Assembly: GCA_041940525.1 (NCBI GenBank)
Contig: JBGTSB010000008.1
Location: 14,126 to 78,125, forward strand
DNA: 64,000 nt
Reading direction: 5' to 3'
Source of the DNA: JAKAXS01 sp041940525
GTDB lineage: Bacteria; Pseudomonadota; Alphaproteobacteria; Rhizobiales; Hyphomicrobiaceae
Shown here: piece by piece, positions 1 to 9,245 of the stretch
How positions within the stretch are numbered: position 1 is the stretch's first letter
How the letters are laid out: every line of letters starts with the position of its first letter
Program-made: the position numbers and the translations under genes
Notes under the pieces: generated by a model
Database searches by the model: none
Seen by the model: only the letters and a program-made list of their open reading frames with translations
Told to the model about the DNA's origin: nothing

Positions 1-1
1 C

Positions 2-184
2 GTGTCATTCGTCGAGTTTCCCTCCGAAGGCACATCCGGTCCGCAGTTTCGATCAGCTGCAACCCTATCAATCGCAGATCTGCTGGCGTTGAGGGATTTG
101 ATTACCCAATCAATAGAGCAATCAGGAGTGAAGTTTTCCGTCGTGAACCCTGCGCAAGGGGGCTCAGATGGCTCGAAGCCCTAG
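2..184 (+). CDS. Small hypothetical protein, possibly 5'-truncated
   Basis: A 60-codon frame opens at GTG in the second base of the window, so its true start may lie outside. The product has no recognisable domain; the middle is helix-like (residues 22-42). Its stop overlaps the start of the next gene by 17 bases, as in translationally coupled pairs, which is the main reason to list it. I do not recognise a family. Confidence 0.35.
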   Translation: MSFVEFPSEGTSGPQFRSAATLSIADLLALRDLITQSIEQSGVKFSVVNPAQGGSDGSKP

Positions 185-638
185 TTCCGCAGGAAGCAGG
201 GGCACCGCTGCTGTCAGCCTCTCTGCCGGGAGTGGAGGCGCTGACGCCCCCATTTCGTTCTTGCAGGCCACTAAATTGATAGAAACGTCCGAAGAGAAAA
301 CGCTAGCAAAGATGCAGGCGTTGGAAAGCCGCATAGACGTGCGGTTGTCTCGTCTGGACGACATCCCGACGTGGAGCCAACAGCTCGTCCTTGCACTTTC
401 AATAGGCGTCTCAACCATCGTTACTCTCGCTGGCCTGCTTGTCGCGTTTCTCAGTTTTGGTGGGGACAGATTTGACGGAGGTGTCCAGTACACCAGCGCC
501 ACCTATCAGAATGCTGCTGAAGCAAAAAAAGCTGCCGACTCTGTTGAGCGAACAGCTTCAAAAATTGATCTTATGCTCAGGAGAATGGAACAAAAAATTG
601 ACGAAGGTAAGCGCCTTGAGACACCGCAAAACAAGTGA
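168..638 (+). CDS. Hypothetical single-pass membrane protein with coiled coil
   Basis: A 156-residue protein of unknown function. The start is supported by a purine-rich AAGGGGG motif about 5 bases upstream. Residues 30-60 are Glu/Lys/Arg-rich and helical, residues about 68-95 form one hydrophobic membrane segment, and the C-terminal 55 residues are again charged and coiled-coil-like. This helix-membrane-helix layout occurs in small envelope and phage-like proteins, but nothing specific is recognised. It ends only 5 bases before the stop of the oppositely oriented transposase, so the 3' end may have been altered by the insertion. Confidence 0.5.
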   Translation: MARSPSSAGSRGTAAVSLSAGSGGADAPISFLQATKLIETSEEKTLAKMQALESRIDVRLSRLDDIPTWSQQLVLALSIGVSTIVTLAGLLVAFLSFGGDRFDGGVQYTSATYQNAAEAKKAADSVERTASKIDLMLRRMEQKIDEGKRLETPQNK

Positions 639-643
639 TCGCT

Positions 644-1549
644 TTACTCAACTCTTACATGCGATGGCGCACGGCGAGCCACCGGCATCGGGAAAGCGCG
701 CAAAAGCAGCTTCATCATCAAATGCGGCTCGTCGCGAAGGTTGTGACGAAACTCAAACTCGCCCAAGTACTTCGAAAGGTGCTTCTTCGAAACCCAAACG
801 TGCGTCCCGGAAATCCCGCGCTTCAGATTAGCCCATACGGCTTCAATGGTGTTCGTGTGCACGGGGCCGCGAACGTATTCCTTGGCAGCGTGGTTGACCG
901 TGTGGTGGTCAAAGTCACGGCCCAAGTTCTGGAACGGGCGCGCCTCGTCCGTCATCACGCGTGAGTTGGGTTTAACCCACTTCAGGATATGCGGAGCAAC
1001 AGAGCCTTCCATACGGTTCTGGACGTGCCGGAGAATGACTTCACCGCCGCGCTCAACCATGCCCAGCACAACCGCCTTATCGCCGCGCCCGATCTTGTCA
1101 TGGCCGCCTAGGAAGGCCTTATCGACTTCCACAGCGCCCCCACCGGAGCCGCCTAGAGGGGCGTCACCGTCCACCTGCGCCATGTACTTGCGGATTTCGT
1201 GCCCCATGCGCCAAGCGGTCTTGTAGGTCACGCCCGTTAGGCGCTGGATTTCCTTTGCCGACACGCCGTTACGCGTGGTGCAGAACATGTGCATCACGTG
1301 GAACCACACCGTTAAAGGCGTGCGTGTCTTGTCGAACGGCGTTCCAGCTGTTGCGTACACCTGAAACCCGCAGTGCTCGCACTCATGGGCGCGGCGCTTC
1401 TTCACGCGGTAATACTTCGCTTCCCGCTCACAGCCTGAGCAGATGAGCGTTTCGCCGTAGCGCGCACGGAAGATGTGCTCCAGGCACGCGTCATCGTCCG
1501 GGAACATCTTGCGGAGTTGGGTAACTGTGAGCTGCTTTTCCTGTTTCAT
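644..1549 (-). mobile_element. IS1595-family (ISXO2-like) transposase
   Basis: A 301-residue DDE-type transposase. The N-terminal zinc ribbon is visible as CSGCEREAKYYRV and CEHCGFQVYAT, typical of the IS1595 family. The catalytic core shows VEVDKAFLGG (first Asp), VMTDEARPF (second Asp) and the C-terminal HTNTIEAVWANLKRG block with Asn/Glu. I start at MKQEKQLTV, where homology should begin; an upstream in-frame start at 1645 would add 32 non-conserved residues and overlap moeA. The gene looks intact. I could not define terminal inverted repeats or a target duplication: a weak match, GTGAT at 635-639 against ATCAC at 1572-1576, is all I see. Confidence 0.9.
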
Positions 1550-1634
1550 AATCAGAATATAGCAACTCAGTATCACATGTTCAAGGGGGATAATTGCGTG
1601 GGGTCTGGGTGGCGCTTCGGCAACAGCTGCGTAC

Positions 1635-2834
1635 TCACTCCCCAAGCAGGAGGATCGGCACGGTTTGACCAGCCGCGACGGGGCCGTCGCTTGGCGGGCG
1701 GATGATGAGGCAGCCGGCTTGCGATAGAAGCGACAAGGCTGCGCTGTCTTGCGATGCCAAGGGCGTGACGAGCGGCAGCTCGGCCCCGCGTTTTTGGAGG
1801 CGCGCGCGCATGTAGTGCTGGCGCGGACCGTTGGATGCTAGCTCAGTCGCGGCAACGGCTTGCATCGGTCCGTTGTCTGCCTCGGCAGCGCCCGCCAAAC
1901 GGCGAATGAGCGGCACCAGAAAGATGCGGGCGGTGACGAGGCATGAGACGGGGTTTCCCGGCAGGCCAAGCACACGTTGAGTGCCCCGGCGGCCAAACAT
2001 CATGGGTTTACCGGGCCGCATGGCGATCTTCCAGAAATCGAGCTGGCCGCCTCTGGTCTTCAAGACAGGGCCGACGAGGTCATGGTCGCCGACCGAGGCG
2101 CCGCCGATGGTGACGAGGATGTCCGCACCGCCGGACTGGCTGATCTTGTCTCCCAGATCCTGCTCTGTGTCCTTGGCGATGCCGAGGATGCGAACGTCCG
2201 CGCCGGCGGTTTCGCACATGGCGGCTAAGCCATAGGTGTTGGAAGAGATGATCTGGTCGGCCCTTAGTGCGTTTCCCGGCTCGACAAGTTCGTCGCCGGT
2301 CGCAAGGATCGCCACCGTGGGCTTTTTGCATACCGGCAGCGTGGCATGGCCTGAGGCGGCGGCCAGTGCAATGGCGCGATCATCAAGCACGCGTCCGGCC
2401 TTGAGAATGGGGTTGCCCTGCGCAAAGTCGAAGCCGCGCTTGCGCACGTGCTGGCCAGCGGGGACTGCCTCGCCAACGGTAATGACGTCGCCATCGCGGG
2501 TTGCGTTCTCTTGGATGAGGATAGCGTCCGCGCCATCCGGCACCGGAGCGCCGGTGGAGATGCGCACGCATTGGCCCGGCCCGACGGTTCCAGCGAACGC
2601 GTGACCAGCGGCGGCTTCTCCGATCAGCTCTAGCCGGGTCTGTTCGCTGACTCCGCCCGCGACCGCGTAACCATCCATGGCCGAGCAATCGAATGGCGGC
2701 TGGGTCAGCAGTGCCGCCACGTCCTCAGCCAGAACACGGCGGTTCAGCTGCAAAAGCCCGGCCTGCTCGGTTCCGGTTGGGCCTGCGCCCTCCAGCACCT
2801 TGGCCAGTGCGTCTTCAACGGGGAGTAAGGCCAT
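1635..2834 (-). CDS. moeA: Molybdopterin molybdenumtransferase MoeA
   Basis: A 399-residue MoeA, the enzyme that inserts molybdate into adenylylated molybdopterin in molybdenum cofactor synthesis. Visible signatures are PPFDCSAMDGYAV near residue 45, ILATGDELVEPG near 175, the MoaB/Mog-like TIGGASVGDHDLV near 240 and GLPGNPVSCLVTARIF near 295. Length is normal for the family. It follows moaC by 11 bases on the same strand and is surely co-transcribed with trpC and moaC. An IS1595 transposase lies directly downstream, where many relatives carry lexA. Confidence 0.96.
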   Translation of the reverse strand: MALLPVEDALAKVLEGAGPTGTEQAGLLQLNRRVLAEDVAALLTQPPFDCSAMDGYAVAGGVSEQTRLELIGEAAAGHAFAGTVGPGQCVRISTGAPVPDGADAILIQENATRDGDVITVGEAVPAGQHVRKRGFDFAQGNPILKAGRVLDDRAIALAAASGHATLPVCKKPTVAILATGDELVEPGNALRADQIISSNTYGLAAMCETAGADVRILGIAKDTEQDLGDKISQSGGADILVTIGGASVGDHDLVGPVLKTRGGQLDFWKIAMRPGKPMMFGRRGTQRVLGLPGNPVSCLVTARIFLVPLIRRLAGAAEADNGPMQAVAATELASNGPRQHYMRARLQKRGAELPLVTPLASQDSAALSLLSQAGCLIIRPPSDGPVAAGQTVPILLLGE

Positions 2835-2845
2835 CGCGCAAATCC

Positions 2846-3325
2846 TCAGGCCTTGGAGGCGGTATACGATCCAGATTTGCCGCCGTGTTTTTCCAGCAGA
2901 CGAATGTCTGAAATCGTCATCGATTTATCGACGGCCTTTAACATGTCGTAGACCGTCAGGCACGCGACGGAGACGGCCGTGAGCGCTTCCATTTCAACAC
3001 CAGTCTGGCCGGAGACGGACACGGTGGCTTCGACACGCACGCCGCACGGAGATTTGCCCGGCGTGAGTTCAACCGCCACCTTCGTGATCATCAACGGATG
3101 ACAGAGCGGGATCAGCTCATGCGTTTTCTTGGCGGCCATGATGCCGGCAATTCTGGCCGTTGCCAGAACGTCGCCCTTCTTCGCCGTGCCCTGCTCAACA
3201 GCTGCCAGCGCGTCAGACGACATATGCACGAAGCCTTCGGCGACAGCCACACGCTGTGTGACCGCCTTGGCCCCGACGTCGACCATGTGCGCTTCGCCCT
3301 TCTCGTTGAGATGCGTCAGGCTCAT
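2846..3325 (-). CDS. moaC: Cyclic pyranopterin monophosphate synthase MoaC
   Basis: A 159-residue protein that, with MoaA, turns GTP into cyclic pyranopterin monophosphate, the first step of molybdenum cofactor synthesis. The family blocks HELIPLCHPLMIT and GVEMEALTAVSVACLTVYDM are intact, with the C-terminal Lys-rich KAVDKSMTI. I start at MSLTHLNEKG, whose ATG overlaps the trpC stop in an ATGA arrangement; the longer open frame upstream is antisense-like and not conserved. The coupling to trpC and moeA is a known alphaproteobacterial arrangement. Confidence 0.96.
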   Translation of the reverse strand: MSLTHLNEKGEAHMVDVGAKAVTQRVAVAEGFVHMSSDALAAVEQGTAKKGDVLATARIAGIMAAKKTHELIPLCHPLMITKVAVELTPGKSPCGVRVEATVSVSGQTGVEMEALTAVSVACLTVYDMLKAVDKSMTISDIRLLEKHGGKSGSYTASKA

Positions 3326-4131
3326 GCGGCACTGCCTACTTTGATTTGGAGCAGCGTGCGCGTCGCGGCGGCAACATCGGCCTGGCGCATCAAACTCTCG
3401 CCGACGAGGAACGTGTTTACGCCGGCCTTTTGCAGCCGTGCGATATCGTCCGGCGTGAAGATGCCGCTCTCGCCAATCACGATCCTGTCTGGCGGAACGC
3501 GCGGCGCCAGACGCTCGGTTGTTTCCAGTGTGGTCTCGAAAGTTTTTAGGTTGCGATTGTTGATGCCGATCAGCGGGCACGGCAGTTTCAAAGCGCGATC
3601 AAGTTCAGCGTCGTCGTGGACTTCGACGATGGCGTCCATCTTCCAATCGGCAGCAGCATTCGCCAGCGCCAAGGCCATGGCATCGTCGACTTCGGCCATG
3701 ATGATCAAGATGCAGTCGGCACCCCAAGCACGTGCTTGCACGACCTGGTAGGGATCGACCATGAAGTCTTTGCGCAGCGCGGGCAGTGCGCAAGCGCCGC
3801 GAGCGCGCGTCAAGAATTCTGGAGCGCCTTGGAACGATGGTGTGTCGGTGAGCACGGAGAGGCAGGCGGCGCCACCGTCTTCATAGGCCTTCGCCAGTGC
3901 GATCGGATCAAAGTCAGCGCGGATCAAACCCTTCGATGGCGAGGCCTTCTTGATCTCCGCGATCAGTGCTGGCTTGCCGGCCTTGTGCTTGTCGCGCAGT
4001 GCGCCGGCAAATGAGCGCACGGGTGGAGCCGAGCGCGCGTATTCCGCGAGCACCTGAAGCGGCTGTTTAGCCTTGGCCTCAGCGACTTCTTCGAGCTTAT
4101 AGCGCGTAATTTTTTCGAGAATATCAGACAT
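3322..4131 (-). CDS. trpC: Indole-3-glycerol phosphate synthase TrpC
   Basis: A 269-residue TIM-barrel enzyme that closes the indole ring in tryptophan synthesis. Diagnostic segments are the N-terminal MSDILEKITRYKLEEV, the catalytic AEIKKASPSKGLIR near residue 57, the FMVDPYQV block and LIGINNRNL near 190, and VIGESGIFT near 220. It overlaps moaC by 4 bases. The usual upstream partner trpD is absent; a gene for a small secreted protein sits 50 bases upstream instead, so tryptophan genes are split in this genome. Confidence 0.97.
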   Translation of the reverse strand: MSDILEKITRYKLEEVAEAKAKQPLQVLAEYARSAPPVRSFAGALRDKHKAGKPALIAEIKKASPSKGLIRADFDPIALAKAYEDGGAACLSVLTDTPSFQGAPEFLTRARGACALPALRKDFMVDPYQVVQARAWGADCILIIMAEVDDAMALALANAAADWKMDAIVEVHDDAELDRALKLPCPLIGINNRNLKTFETTLETTERLAPRVPPDRIVIGESGIFTPDDIARLQKAGVNTFLVGESLMRQADVAAATRTLLQIKVGSAA

Positions 4132-4181
4132 GCCCAGATTTATATCCTGGCGCTCAAGCGGTGGCTATCACCGGCCTAGCG

Positions 4182-4664
4182 TTATGGTGACGATTGCCGC
4201 GATGAGCCACCGTCAGAGGGTGGCAGTGGCACGGGTTCAGCCTCGCCGTCCACGTAGCCTTGGCCAGCGGATGGTGCGGGCGGTACATAGGCATCGTTGG
4301 CGCGCTCGCTGCCGGTCCGGCGCGGATTGCGCACAGGCACGTCCATCCACTTTGCGGTGACCGTTTCTTTCTTCGTCGGCGGCGGAATTGGTGGCGGCGG
4401 GCAGCGGAAATTGAGCGACTCTTGCACTTCCAGCAGCGTCTCAATTTTTTTTAAGCGTTCGGGCTTCAGGTTGGCTTTTGCCCACTCAGCACCGCGCATC
4501 AGGTCGTCGCGGACGCCATCCTTGGTCAGAGCGTCCTGCTCGTTGCGCAAGCGGTTGCAGGCCGGTTCGTCAAGCATTTCAGCCAACGCAGCCGATGCCG
4601 GCAAAGCCAAGGCCAGCGCGGCGGCTATCACCCGCAGAACAGACATGCCGGTTGGATCATTCAT
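4182..4664 (-). CDS. Secreted hypothetical protein
   Basis: A 160-residue protein with a clear signal peptide (hydrophobic core VIAAALALALPASAALA, probable cleavage near residue 29). The mature part starts with a helical region holding one Cys at CNRLRNEQDAL and another at NFRCPPPPIPPPTKK, followed by a Pro-rich, low-complexity tail. A GAAGGG ribosome site lies about 6 bases before the ATG. It sits between tpiA and trpC on the same strand and is probably transcribed with them. No known domain is recognised; a periplasmic role is an inference from the signal peptide. Confidence 0.7.
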   Translation of the reverse strand: MNDPTGMSVLRVIAAALALALPASAALAEMLDEPACNRLRNEQDALTKDGVRDDLMRGAEWAKANLKPERLKKIETLLEVQESLNFRCPPPPIPPPTKKETVTAKWMDVPVRNPRRTGSERANDAYVPPAPSAGQGYVDGEAEPVPLPPSDGGSSRQSSP

Positions 4665-4749
4665 CGTGAACCCTTCGCCTTACGCACACCGCAGCACTTA
4701 TGAGCCGCGCGCCAGCAGGTCAACCACAGTTTGGACCCGCGTGGCCGTA

Positions 4750-5508
4750 TCACGAATAAGCGGCCACAATTCCCAAAAAGTCGTCCGCTTTAAGACTAGC
4801 GCCGCCCACGAGCGCACCGTCAACGTTCTCAACGGCCATCAAAGTCTTAGCGTTGGCGGGTTTTACCGAACCGCCATAGAGTATTCGCATCGCCCTGCCT
4901 TGATCGCCAAAACGTTCCGACAAGCCTTGGCGGATTGCGGCGTGCACCGCGCGAACATCTTCCGGCGTCGGTGTTAGGCCGGTACCGATCGCCCATACAG
5001 GTTCATAGGCAATCACCGTATTGGCGGCCGTTGCTCCGTCGGGGACGGACTGCTGCAGCTGGCGGGCGACCACCGTTAGCGTCAGCTCAGCCGCGCGTTC
5101 GCCCGCGGTCTCGCCGATGCAAACGATGGCCGTCAGCCCAGCGCTATGGGCAGCTTCGGTCTTAGCTAGGACAAGTGCGCTGGTTTCTCCGTGGTCAGAG
5201 CGCCGTTCGGAATGGCCTACGATAACGGCAGAGGCGCCGGCGTCGGCCAACATTTCAGCGGAAATATCGCCGGTGTGGGCGCCAGAAACGCCAGTATGGC
5301 AGTCCTGTCCGCCGACGGAGACGGGCGTGCCGCCCAGCCGGTCGCTCATCCAGCCGATCAAGGTCGCGGGCGGGCAGATCATGACGTCGGCGTTGATACC
5401 GGCCAGCTTGCCAGCCACGGTTTCGGCCACACCTATGGCCTCCTTCACCCCATTCATCTTCCAGTTTCCGGCCACGAGCGGTCGAATTGTGGTGGCTGAG
5501 GTGGTCAT
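4750..5508 (-). CDS. tpiA: Triosephosphate isomerase TpiA
   Basis: A 252-residue glycolytic enzyme interconverting dihydroxyacetone phosphate and glyceraldehyde 3-phosphate. The start MTTSATTIRPLVAGNWKMNG is chosen because it gives the family's normal length and the substrate-binding Asn-Lys motif near residue 15. Other visible sites are GHSERR with the catalytic His near 98, AYEPVWAIGTG with the catalytic Glu, and LYGGSVKP for phosphate binding. It is divergent from ppiD, a conserved arrangement in alphaproteobacteria, with about 220 bases between the two starts for promoters. Confidence 0.97.
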   Translation of the reverse strand: MTTSATTIRPLVAGNWKMNGVKEAIGVAETVAGKLAGINADVMICPPATLIGWMSDRLGGTPVSVGGQDCHTGVSGAHTGDISAEMLADAGASAVIVGHSERRSDHGETSALVLAKTEAAHSAGLTAIVCIGETAGERAAELTLTVVARQLQQSVPDGATAANTVIAYEPVWAIGTGLTPTPEDVRAVHAAIRQGLSERFGDQGRAMRILYGGSVKPANAKTLMAVENVDGALVGGASLKADDFLGIVAAYS

Positions 5509-5727
5509 ACATCGTCCCTTCACGTCTCTAAGGCTCCAAGGCGGAGCGGTAACAACAAGAAAACTGGGCAATCCCAGGGCTGGCGGACCCTTGCAATCGC
5601 GCTCGGGCTGCGCTTCATATCATCCCAAATCATGCCCCGTACTCCGTTACGGGACCACTCCAAGGCGGCTAGGCCAGATCGGACTGGCTTGCAATAACGC
5701 CGATGCACAACAGGATGCAAACACACA

Positions 5728-7617
5728 ATGCTTGAGGCGCTAAGACGCGGCACCACCAGCTGGATCGCAAAGATCCTCTTCGGCCTACTCGTTCTCTCGT
5801 TCGCGGTTTGGGGAATTCCGCAGGATTTCCTCGGCGGCGGTGGCAACTACGTGGCGCGCGTTGAATCGACGGCCATCTCGCAGGAGGAGTTCCAGCGTGC
5901 CTTCCAGCGGGAAATCAATCAGCGATCTCAACCTGAGCGCCGCATGACGACGGAGCAAGCGCGTCAGGCCGGGCTCGACCGGTTCGTTCTGAAAAGCTTG
6001 ATGACACAGGCAAGCGTTCGCCAGCACTCGCAAGAGATGGGGCTGTCTATTCCCGACGAAGTGCTCGTCAATGAGATCCGCAATGATGAGAACCTGAAAG
6101 GCCGGGATGGCCAGTTCTCGCCCGCACGCTTTGAACAGTTCTTGATGCAGGCCGGCCTGTCTGAAGAGGGGTTTTTCTATCTCCTGCGCCAAGACAAGCT
6201 TCGGTCTCAAATCGTTGGTGCGATGTCGAACGCGACGGCCGTGTCGCCGGCTATGCTGAAGTTGCAGCATGACTATTTGGAAGAGACGCGCATCATCGAG
6301 CACACGACAATCGATGCTTCGAAGATCGCCGAGCCAGCCGCGCCAGACGAGGCAAAGCTGAAAGAGGTGTTTGAGCGCAACGCCCAGTCGTTCCGTACAC
6401 CGGAGCTGCGCAAGATCGGTTTTCTCGTGTTGTCCGTCGAAGAGCTGAAGAAATCGGCCAAACTCACCGACGAGCAGCTTAAGGAAGCTTACGAGGCGAC
6501 AAAGAGCACGTATGAAGTCGCTGAGAAGCGCCGCATCGCGCAAATCACATTCAAGGATAAGGCGGCAGCGGAAGCTGCCAAGAAGGCGATCGACGGCGGC
6601 AAGAGCTTTTCCGACGCGGCAACGGAAGCCGGCATGAAGCAAACTGATACGGATCTTGGATTGCTGACCAAGCCTCAGCTCATTGATCCGACGATCGCTG
6701 ACGCGGCATTTGCCCTAGAGAAAGACAAGGTCTCGGATGTGGTGGACGGCACGTTTGGCCCGGTGCTGTTGAAGGTCACTGACATTCAGCCCGGCAAGAC
6801 CAGCACCTTTGAAGAGGTCAAGGACAAGGTGCGCGACAAGCTCGCAGGTGAGAAGGCGGAAGTCGCGATACAGGAAAAGGCTGACCTGGTCGAAGAGGCC
6901 CGGAATGCCGGCAAACCCCTGAAGGAAATCGCGTCAGAACTCAGTTTGACGTATGCCGAGAAGAACGCGGACCGTTCGAACCGGGGTGCGGATGGCAAGC
7001 AGGCATTCTCGTTCAGCGGCGCCAGTACAGTGGTGGCGCAAGCATTCGCGATCCAGCCCGGCGCCGAAACGGAAGCGGTGACCTTACCTGACAATGCCGG
7101 CTACGCGTGGCCATCGGTTTTGGGTGTGACCCCGGCGGCCCCGAAAAAGTATGAAGACGTCAAGGAAGAGGTCAAAGCGCTCTACTTGGCCGAAGAGAAG
7201 GAAAAGGCCATGCGCGAAATGGCAGGCAAGCTGGTGAAACGCCTGTCTGACGGCGAGGATCTGTTGACGGTCGCGAACGATGCCGGCGGCAGCGCCGACG
7301 TAACCTTGCCGGTCACGCGCAACACCGTTCCCCAAGGCATGACGCGCACAGCCATGGCACAAGCGTTCACGCTGCCGGTTGGCAAAGCCTCGTCATCTCC
7401 GACGAGCGATGGCAGTTCGCGTATCGTGTTCCGGATCAAGGAAATCAAACCAGCCCCGGCTCCAACCAAGGAGCAGACGGAGAAGCTTGCCGAAGCGCTG
7501 CGCGAGTCGCTGCAAAACGACATGCTCGCTGGATACATCAACGCGCTCGACAGGCGGCTGGACTCTGAAATCAACGAACGGGAATTCCGCCGCATCACAG
7601 GCGCGGATCTCCAATAG
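5728..7617 (+). CDS. ppiD: Periplasmic peptidyl-prolyl isomerase, PpiD/SurA-like
   Basis: A 629-residue PpiD-type chaperone anchored in the inner membrane. The N-terminus has one membrane segment (WIAKILFGLLVLSFAVWGI, about residues 12-30) followed by a SurA_N-like helical region with YVARVESTAISQEEFQRAF and a parvulin-like rotamase region around residues 240-360 (KRRIAQITFKDKA through LLKVTDIQPG). A second, weaker prolyl-isomerase-like segment follows to the C-terminus. These proteins help outer-membrane and secreted proteins fold as they leave the Sec translocon. It precedes trpE by 24 bases and is likely in one transcript with it. Confidence 0.92.
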   Translation: MLEALRRGTTSWIAKILFGLLVLSFAVWGIPQDFLGGGGNYVARVESTAISQEEFQRAFQREINQRSQPERRMTTEQARQAGLDRFVLKSLMTQASVRQHSQEMGLSIPDEVLVNEIRNDENLKGRDGQFSPARFEQFLMQAGLSEEGFFYLLRQDKLRSQIVGAMSNATAVSPAMLKLQHDYLEETRIIEHTTIDASKIAEPAAPDEAKLKEVFERNAQSFRTPELRKIGFLVLSVEELKKSAKLTDEQLKEAYEATKSTYEVAEKRRIAQITFKDKAAAEAAKKAIDGGKSFSDAATEAGMKQTDTDLGLLTKPQLIDPTIADAAFALEKDKVSDVVDGTFGPVLLKVTDIQPGKTSTFEEVKDKVRDKLAGEKAEVAIQEKADLVEEARNAGKPLKEIASELSLTYAEKNADRSNRGADGKQAFSFSGASTVVAQAFAIQPGAETEAVTLPDNAGYAWPSVLGVTPAAPKKYEDVKEEVKALYLAEEKEKAMREMAGKLVKRLSDGEDLLTVANDAGGSADVTLPVTRNTVPQGMTRTAMAQAFTLPVGKASSSPTSDGSSRIVFRIKEIKPAPAPTKEQTEKLAEALRESLQNDMLAGYINALDRRLDSEINEREFRRITGADLQ

Positions 7618-7641
7618 GAGGCGGGCCTGAGCACGCTTGCC

Positions 7642-9177
7642 ATGAAGTCAGGGACGCACGAGGCGCTCCCCTCTTTTGATGCCTTTCGCAAGCGCTATAA
7701 CGCTGGCGAGCCTCAGGCTGTCTACACGCGTTTGATCGCGGATCTTGAGACGCCGGTTTCGGCATATCTGAAGCTCGCCTCAAACAAGCCGATGAGCTTT
7801 TTGCTGGAATCGGTGGAAGGCGGGGATTCGCGCGGGCGCTATTCAGTCATCGGCTTGGAGCCGGACGTGGTCTGGCGCGCGCAAGGAAACGCCGCTGAGA
7901 TCAATCGTTCGCCAGGAAAAAGCCCGGACGCGTTCAAGCCAGACAGCGAGCCCACACTTCAGTCACTGAGGACGTTGTTGGCGGAGTCGCGGCTGGAGCT
8001 GCCGGAAGAGCTTCCGCCAATGGCCGCGGGCGTCTTCGGCTACATGGGCTACGATACAATCCGGCTTGTTGAGAATTTGGAGGCGATCAACCCGGACGAC
8101 CTAGGCCTGCCCGACGCGGTGCTGATGCGTCCGACGTTGATCGTGATCTTCGACAACGTGCGCGACGAGCTGACAGTCGTTACGCCCGTGCGTCCCAGCA
8201 AGGCGTCGGCCGAGACGGCGTACAAGGCGGCGCTGCGGCGGCTGAAGACTGTCATCAAGAACCTGGAAGCACCGTTGCCGCATCCGGCCGCGAGAAGCAG
8301 CAAGAAGCTGGCTGCTCCGGCGCCGAAGTCCAACACCAAACCTGCGCAATACATGAAGATGGTGGAGCGCGCGAAGGAATACATCGCGGCGGGCGACATC
8401 TTCCAGGTGGTCCTTTCGCAGAGGTTCTCCGCACCGTTTTCGCTTCCGCCGTTTTCCTTGTACCGGGCATTGCGGCGGCTCAATCCCTCGCCGTTCTTGT
8501 TCCACCTCGAATTCGGTGACTTCGCGCTCGTCGGTTCTAGTCCCGAAATTTTGGTGCGGGTGCGCGATGGGCAAGTCACGATTCGTCCCATTGCCGGCAC
8601 TGCTCCGCGCGGCAAACGTGATGAAGACGATCAGGCGCTCGGCGCGGCTTTGCTGAAAGATCCGAAAGAGCGTTCTGAACATCTCATGTTGCTCGATCTT
8701 GGCCGCAACGACGTCGGCCGAGTCGCAGAACCGGGAACAGTTGCAGTCACAGCTCAGTTTGTCATCGAGCGTTACAGTCATGTGATGCACATTGTGTCGA
8801 ACGTAATTGGTGCACTTGCGAAAGGAAAAGATGCTGTCGATGCGCTGATGGGCGGCTTTCCGGCGGGTACGGTTTCGGGTGCGCCCAAAGTCCGGGCGAT
8901 GGAAATTATTGACGAACTTGAAAAATCCAAGCGCGGGCCGTACGCGGGATGCGTGGGTTACTTCACTGCCGACGGTGAAATGGACACCTGCATCGTATTG
9001 CGCACTGCACTCGTCAAAGACGGCGTCATGCACGTTCAAGCCGGCGCGGGTATCGTTTACGACAGCCAGCCAGAAAACGAGCAACAAGAGTGCATTAATA
9101 AGGCGAAAGCCATTGTGCGCGCGGCCGAAGAAGCTGTACGCTTTGCATCCAAAGAACGAACCACAAAAAAGTTGTAG
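7642..9177 (+). CDS. trpE: Anthranilate synthase component I TrpE
   Basis: A 511-residue chorismate-using enzyme making anthranilate for tryptophan. The feedback site FLLESVEGGDSRGRYSVIG lies near residue 55. The chorismate-binding C-terminal half has IRPIAGTAPRG, LLDLGRNDVGRV, SHVMHIVSNV, GFPAGTVSGAPKVRAMEII and GAGIVYDSQPENEQ. It is a stand-alone component I; the amidotransferase TrpG is not fused to it nor adjacent. Only 24 bases separate it from ppiD, leaving no space for the leader-peptide attenuator found upstream of trpE in some rhizobia, so it is probably read through from ppiD. Confidence 0.97.
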   Translation: MKSGTHEALPSFDAFRKRYNAGEPQAVYTRLIADLETPVSAYLKLASNKPMSFLLESVEGGDSRGRYSVIGLEPDVVWRAQGNAAEINRSPGKSPDAFKPDSEPTLQSLRTLLAESRLELPEELPPMAAGVFGYMGYDTIRLVENLEAINPDDLGLPDAVLMRPTLIVIFDNVRDELTVVTPVRPSKASAETAYKAALRRLKTVIKNLEAPLPHPAARSSKKLAAPAPKSNTKPAQYMKMVERAKEYIAAGDIFQVVLSQRFSAPFSLPPFSLYRALRRLNPSPFLFHLEFGDFALVGSSPEILVRVRDGQVTIRPIAGTAPRGKRDEDDQALGAALLKDPKERSEHLMLLDLGRNDVGRVAEPGTVAVTAQFVIERYSHVMHIVSNVIGALAKGKDAVDALMGGFPAGTVSGAPKVRAMEIIDELEKSKRGPYAGCVGYFTADGEMDTCIVLRTALVKDGVMHVQAGAGIVYDSQPENEQQECINKAKAIVRAAEEAVRFASKERTTKKL

Positions 9178-9203
9178 GGAACGGTAACGCTTTCAACTCA
9201 GTT
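9178..9203 (+). promoter_or_regulatory. Possible EcfG-type (general stress sigma) promoter
   Basis: GGAAC at 9178-9182 is followed after 18 bases by GTT at 9201-9203, resembling the alphaproteobacterial EcfG consensus GGAAC-N16/17-CGTT, except that the base before GTT is A. It lies 43 bases before the start of the CoA-binding protein gene, a sensible distance. This is a motif match only. Confidence 0.3.
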
Positions 9204-9245
9204 TGTTCAGGGTACATTGCTAGACGGACAGCAATCAGGGCGAAC

